DNA from: Acidobacteriota bacterium
GTDB taxonomy: Bacteria > Acidobacteriota > Blastocatellia > Pyrinomonadales > Pyrinomonadaceae
Reading direction: 5' to 3'
Assembly (NCBI GenBank): GCA_016703965.1
Contig: JADJBB010000021.1
Location: forward strand, 930,001 to 994,000
DNA: 64,000 nucleotides
This document shows, piece after piece, positions 61,239-64,000 of the stretch. The position numbers and the translations under genes are program-made. Numbering within the stretch: the stretch's first letter is position 1; each line of letters starts with the position of its first letter. The notes beneath the pieces were generated by a model, which saw only the letters and a program-made list of their open reading frames with translations, did no database searches and was not told the DNA's origin.

Positions 61239-61378
61239 CCGGGAACGCAGGCGCCCCCGCCTGCAAGCGTTCCGCTTCGGGATGCTGACACGAGTGGTGA
61301 TTGAACTGGTTGAAGAATACTAGACTCGGTTACGCCGGAGGAACCGGCGTTGCAGGCGAGGGCGCCTGCGTTCCCAGG
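61238..61378. repeat. GGGAACGC-family palindromic repeat
   Basis: Outer arms 61238-61266 (GCCGGGAACGCAGGCGCCCC...) and 61350-61378 (...GGGCGCCTGCGTTCCCAGG) complementary; inner CGCCGGAGGAACCGGCG hairpin. Sits between two glycan genes and provides AGGGAAAAGG just before the next ATG. Confidence 0.8.
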
Positions 61379-61385
61379 GAAAAGG

Positions 61386-62171
61386 ATGGCGGTTTCGGAG
61401 AGATTTCAGGGAGCGAATGTGGTTGACGCCGGGCGTTTGTCGCCGTATTGGGGTGAACACGCGGCTCGCTATGTCTTTGCCTTGCCGTTTGTCGAAAACA
61501 AGCGAGTTCTGGATATCGCCTGCGGAACAGGTTACGGGATTGGCTTGCTGCGGTCGAAGGCGAAGTTTGTGACCGGCGTTGATATCGATCCCGTTGCCGC
61601 TAACGAGGCGAAAGCGGAATGCGGTGAGAACGGAGCAGTATTGCTGGGAAATGGATTGGGGCTGCCGTTCGATGAGGCGACTTTTGATGTCATCACTTCG
61701 TTTGAGACGCTCGAACATCTGCACGAACGTGGCGACTTTTTGGCGGAATTACAGCGTGTTCTGACACCTGACGGCACTCTTATCCTTTCCACGCCGAATG
61801 CAAATTACTCACAGCCCGTTAATGGCGTTCCGGCAAATCCGTTTCATATTCACGAATACGAGCCCGGCGAACTAAAGGCTGAGTTGGAAGAGTATTTTAC
61901 CGTCGAACGCTTCCTCGGCCAGGACCTCAACGCCTCGATCAAGGTCTCGCCATTTTTTGAGGGTCAAAAGCGAATGCCGAATGATGTTGGGACGCAGGCG
62001 AGGCTGTTCGGGTGGAAGGTTTTTAACAAGATCCCGGTTGCGACGCGAGAACGCCTGAGCCAGTCGATCTGGGGCAAGCCGTTCTATCCGACGGAAATCG
62101 ATTACAATTTTGATGAGGCGACGGTTGCGACGGCGGTTACGCTGGTCGCAGTTTGCTGGAAACGTCAATGA
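61386..62171 (+). CDS. SAM-dependent methyltransferase in polysaccharide cluster (1)
   Basis: A 261-residue Methyltransf_11/23-type enzyme: AARYVFALPFVENKRVLDIACGTGYGIGLL (motif I), GVDIDPVAANEAK, DVITSFETLEHLHERGDF, LSTPNANYSQPVNG. These match glycan-cluster methyltransferases that act on terminal sugars or lipid carriers. ATG 61386 lies 8 nt after the repeat; the frame is open 12 codons upstream inside the repeat, an unlikely start. Stop overlaps the next ATG (ATGA). Confidence 0.88.
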   Translation: MAVSERFQGANVVDAGRLSPYWGEHAARYVFALPFVENKRVLDIACGTGYGIGLLRSKAKFVTGVDIDPVAANEAKAECGENGAVLLGNGLGLPFDEATFDVITSFETLEHLHERGDFLAELQRVLTPDGTLILSTPNANYSQPVNGVPANPFHIHEYEPGELKAELEEYFTVERFLGQDLNASIKVSPFFEGQKRMPNDVGTQARLFGWKVFNKIPVATRERLSQSIWGKPFYPTEIDYNFDEATVATAVTLVAVCWKRQ

Positions 62172-63067
62172 AACAAGGTCTCGTCAGCGTTGTAATTCCA
62201 AATTATAACTACGCGCATTATTTGCGCGAGACGATCGACAGCGTCCTCGCTCAGACGTATCACGAGATCGAGATCATTGTCGTGGACGATGGTTCGAAGG
62301 ATGATTCGAAAGAGATACTTGCGGGTTACGGCGACAAGATCCGCACGATCTTTCAGCAGAATCAAGGTGTTTCCGCAGCTCGAAATAATGGAGTTAAGGA
62401 AAGCAGCGGCGAATTTATCGCTTTCCTAGATGCCGACGATGCGTGGCTGTCGACGAAGATCGAAAAGCAGGTTGCGAGGTTTCGCAGCGATCCGAAACTC
62501 GGGCTCGTCCACGTTGGAGTTGAAGAGGTTGACGCTGACGGCAATTCGCTTGTCGAGCGGCTCGAAGGTGTCGAAGGCAAAGTCTCAACAATTTTACTCA
62601 TGCTCAAACGCGAAGGCGTGCTCGGCGGCGGGAGCGGGATGATGGTTCCGCGAAGAGTTTTTGACGAGATCGGCGGATTCGACCTGCGGCTTTCGACCTC
62701 GGCAGATTGGGATCTGCAATATCGTGTTAGTGAGCGATATACGGTCAGTTTTGTGCCCGAGTTACTGCTCAAATATCGCGTCCATAATTCGAACATGCAC
62801 GCGAATGTCGGTGTTATGGAACACGACATGATGTTGGCATTTGAAAAGGCTTTTCGCACGAACGACGCGGAGATCCAGGCTGCAAAACGGACGGCCTATG
62901 GGAGCCTGCATCAGATTCTCGCGGGTTCGTATTTCGTGGCAGGGAATTATCCGGCATTCATTTTCCACTCGATCAAGAGCCTGTATTTTGAGCCGCGAAA
63001 CATCAGTTATTTCCTTAAATTCGGCCGCCGTCCGTCGAATCGGCGAGGCGTAAAGGCCGAGGCGTAA
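62168..63067 (+). CDS. GT2 glycosyltransferase (2)
   Basis: A 299-residue family 2 enzyme: LVSVVIPNYNYAHYLRETIDSVLAQTYHEIEIIVVDDGSKDD, GEFIAFLDADDAWL (DxD-type DADD), and STSADWDLQYRVSERY (late acidic motif). Overlaps the methyltransferase stop by four bases, so it is co-translated. Acceptor and donor unknown. Confidence 0.92.
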   Translation: MKQGLVSVVIPNYNYAHYLRETIDSVLAQTYHEIEIIVVDDGSKDDSKEILAGYGDKIRTIFQQNQGVSAARNNGVKESSGEFIAFLDADDAWLSTKIEKQVARFRSDPKLGLVHVGVEEVDADGNSLVERLEGVEGKVSTILLMLKREGVLGGGSGMMVPRRVFDEIGGFDLRLSTSADWDLQYRVSERYTVSFVPELLLKYRVHNSNMHANVGVMEHDMMLAFEKAFRTNDAEIQAAKRTAYGSLHQILAGSYFVAGNYPAFIFHSIKSLYFEPRNISYFLKFGRRPSNRRGVKAEA

Positions 63068-63072
63068 TTTGC

Positions 63073-63801
63073 ATGGGTGGATCGATCCGAAAAACTCTTT
63101 ACAAAATGGCGTGGGACACGCGTTGCCGTAATGTCGACGTCGCCCGTATCTTGAGGCCGTTTGTGAACGCGGAGACGACCGTGCTTGATGCGGGCTGCGG
63201 GGAATACGGATTGTCGGCGTTCGTCGCGGCGAAAAGCGTCGTCGGCGTCGATATTTTGCCGACGGATGTTAAGGTCGATGGCTTTACTTTCATTCACGGC
63301 AGCATCATCACGCTGCCGTTTGCAGAGCGCTCGTTTTCGGTCGCGGCATTGGTCGATGTGCTGGAACATCTGCCTGAAGGCCTGCGGCCCGAGGCGATCA
63401 GGCAGCTTGTTCGGGTCGCTAAAGATACGATAATCATTACTTTTCCGGCTGGGAAAATTGCCCGCGAGATTGATGAAGCTTTTAATACTAAGCTTGTCGC
63501 ATCGCACCAGGAAGTTCCTGACTGGCTGTCGGAACATCTTGAAAATCCGTATCCGGATGCGAATGAAGTTGCAGAAATGCTCAGAACTGAGGCCGAAAAT
63601 ACCGGGGGGAAAATAAAGGTCACGATCCACCATTCCGAACATCTCTCAGTCGCAAGATTTCTGAGAAATGCAGCATCGACCTCAAAATACCTATACCTTT
63701 TCGGCAATCTCGCCGCCGGATTTCTGCTTCCGCTGATGCCGAAGGCGAGCGAGGCGAACGGCTATCGTGCGATAATCCTTGCCGAGTTCAAAAATGACTG
63801 A
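63073..63801 (+). CDS. SAM-dependent methyltransferase in polysaccharide cluster (2)
   Basis: A 242-residue methyltransferase with TVLDAGCGEYGLSAFVAA, VVGVDILPTDVKVDG, VAALVDVLEHLPEGLRPEAIRQLVRVAKDTIIITFP, and a late hydrophobic region (YLYLFGNLAAGFLLPLM) that may attach to the membrane. Substrate unknown. 5 nt after the GT2 stop; its 3' end overlaps the next gene by eight bases. Confidence 0.87.
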   Translation: MGGSIRKTLYKMAWDTRCRNVDVARILRPFVNAETTVLDAGCGEYGLSAFVAAKSVVGVDILPTDVKVDGFTFIHGSIITLPFAERSFSVAALVDVLEHLPEGLRPEAIRQLVRVAKDTIIITFPAGKIAREIDEAFNTKLVASHQEVPDWLSEHLENPYPDANEVAEMLRTEAENTGGKIKVTIHHSEHLSVARFLRNAASTSKYLYLFGNLAAGFLLPLMPKASEANGYRAIILAEFKND

Positions 63802-64000
63802 GGCAGCCAAACAAACCCTTTATATTTGCTATTTTGGAATGCGCGAGCCGCTTGTGCAAACGCAGGTTCTGCCGTATTTGCGTGAGTTGGTGAAGGGGGG
63901 AATTGGCGTTGGGATTGTCACATTTGAGCCGGATCTTAAGGCAAAATGGTCGGCGGAACAGATCGCCGAAACAAAGCGAACATTGGCGTCCGAAGGCATC
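63794..64000 (+). CDS. GT4-like glycosyltransferase, 5' part only (cut by window edge)
   Basis: ATG 63794 opens a frame of 69 codons to the window edge without stop: MTEAAKQTLYICYFGMREPL followed by VQTQVLPYLRELVKGGIGVGIVTFEPD. The REPLVQTQVLPYL stretch and the following strand are typical N-termini of family 4 glycosyltransferases (GT-B). It overlaps the preceding methyltransferase by eight bases, so it continues the same operon beyond the window. The partial length prevents finer assignment. Confidence 0.75.
   Translation, partial: MTEAAKQTLYICYFGMREPLVQTQVLPYLRELVKGGIGVGIVTFEPDLKAKWSAEQIAETKRTLASEGI

Noticed and set aside
1..64000. CRISPR arrays, tRNA or rRNA genes
   Set aside because: No regularly spaced direct repeats, no cloverleaf with a TTCGA-type arm, and no conserved rRNA segments were found on reading both strands by eye; small or divergent RNA genes could be missed.

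Overview
This window looks like a chromosomal segment of a Gram-negative, LPS-bearing bacterium of moderate GC content, most plausibly an Acidobacteriota member near Blastocatellia/Pyrinomonadaceae. That placement is inference from gene style and repeat content; no rRNA gene is present. Support for an outer membrane comes from lpxI, lpxK, a TonB-dependent receptor and many secreted or lipoprotein products. No tRNA, rRNA or CRISPR array was found. Almost all of the window is coding, but the gaps are unusually rich in palindromic repeats.

Layout. 1-6.1 kb (minus strand) is a polysaccharide operon: GT-C glycosyltransferase (cut by the window edge), NodB deacetylase, FAD oxidoreductase, a degenerate-deacetylase/GT2 fusion, and wecB. 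6.2-13.5 kb holds a TonB receptor, a 7Fe-type ferredoxin, glpX, a DUF2085 membrane protein, a subtilase and a Gly/Asn-rich secreted protein. 13.7-21.4 kb holds rsmI (frameshifted), an M28 peptidase, lpxI, a REP-associated transposase between inverted repeats, and a tricorn-like protease. 21.5-26 kb is a minus-strand housekeeping run (GNAT, lipA, sod, ferredoxin, truA, thioesterase, hydrolase). 26.1-29.7 kb is a membrane operon with an AI-2E-type exporter. 29.7-32.6 kb holds lpxK, trpD and trpG. 32.7-38.4 kb holds secreted or lipoprotein genes of unknown role, an SDR and a SprT-like protein. 38.5-44.1 kb is the heat-shock cluster hrcA-grpE-dnaK-dnaJ (dnaJ frameshifted). 44.3-55.8 kb is mixed: pentapeptide protein, methyltransferases, YqeY, a serine hydrolase, a TPP riboswitch with thiC, and a Gfo/Idh/MocA oxidoreductase. 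56.0-64.0 kb (plus strand) is a second polysaccharide cluster: flippase, two FkbM methyltransferases, four glycosyltransferases and two SAM methyltransferases, running off the window.

How genes work together. The two polysaccharide clusters supply precursor (WecB), assembly (GT2/GT4/GT-C enzymes), methyl decoration (FkbM) and export (flippase) of a surface glycan. lpxI and lpxK serve lipid A. HrcA would repress the GrpE/DnaK/DnaJ chaperones. ThiC is placed under thiamine pyrophosphate control.

The most unusual content is non-coding. A ~232-nt element occurs twice in opposite orientations (14569-14800 and 42541-42775). Several families of inverted-repeat elements are scattered through gaps; one pair encloses a RAYT transposase. 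Some repeat arms have become coding sequence, including the hydrophobic core of a lipoprotein signal peptide (36065-36094). Two conserved genes (rsmI, dnaJ) carry single frameshifts, which may be real or may be sequence errors.
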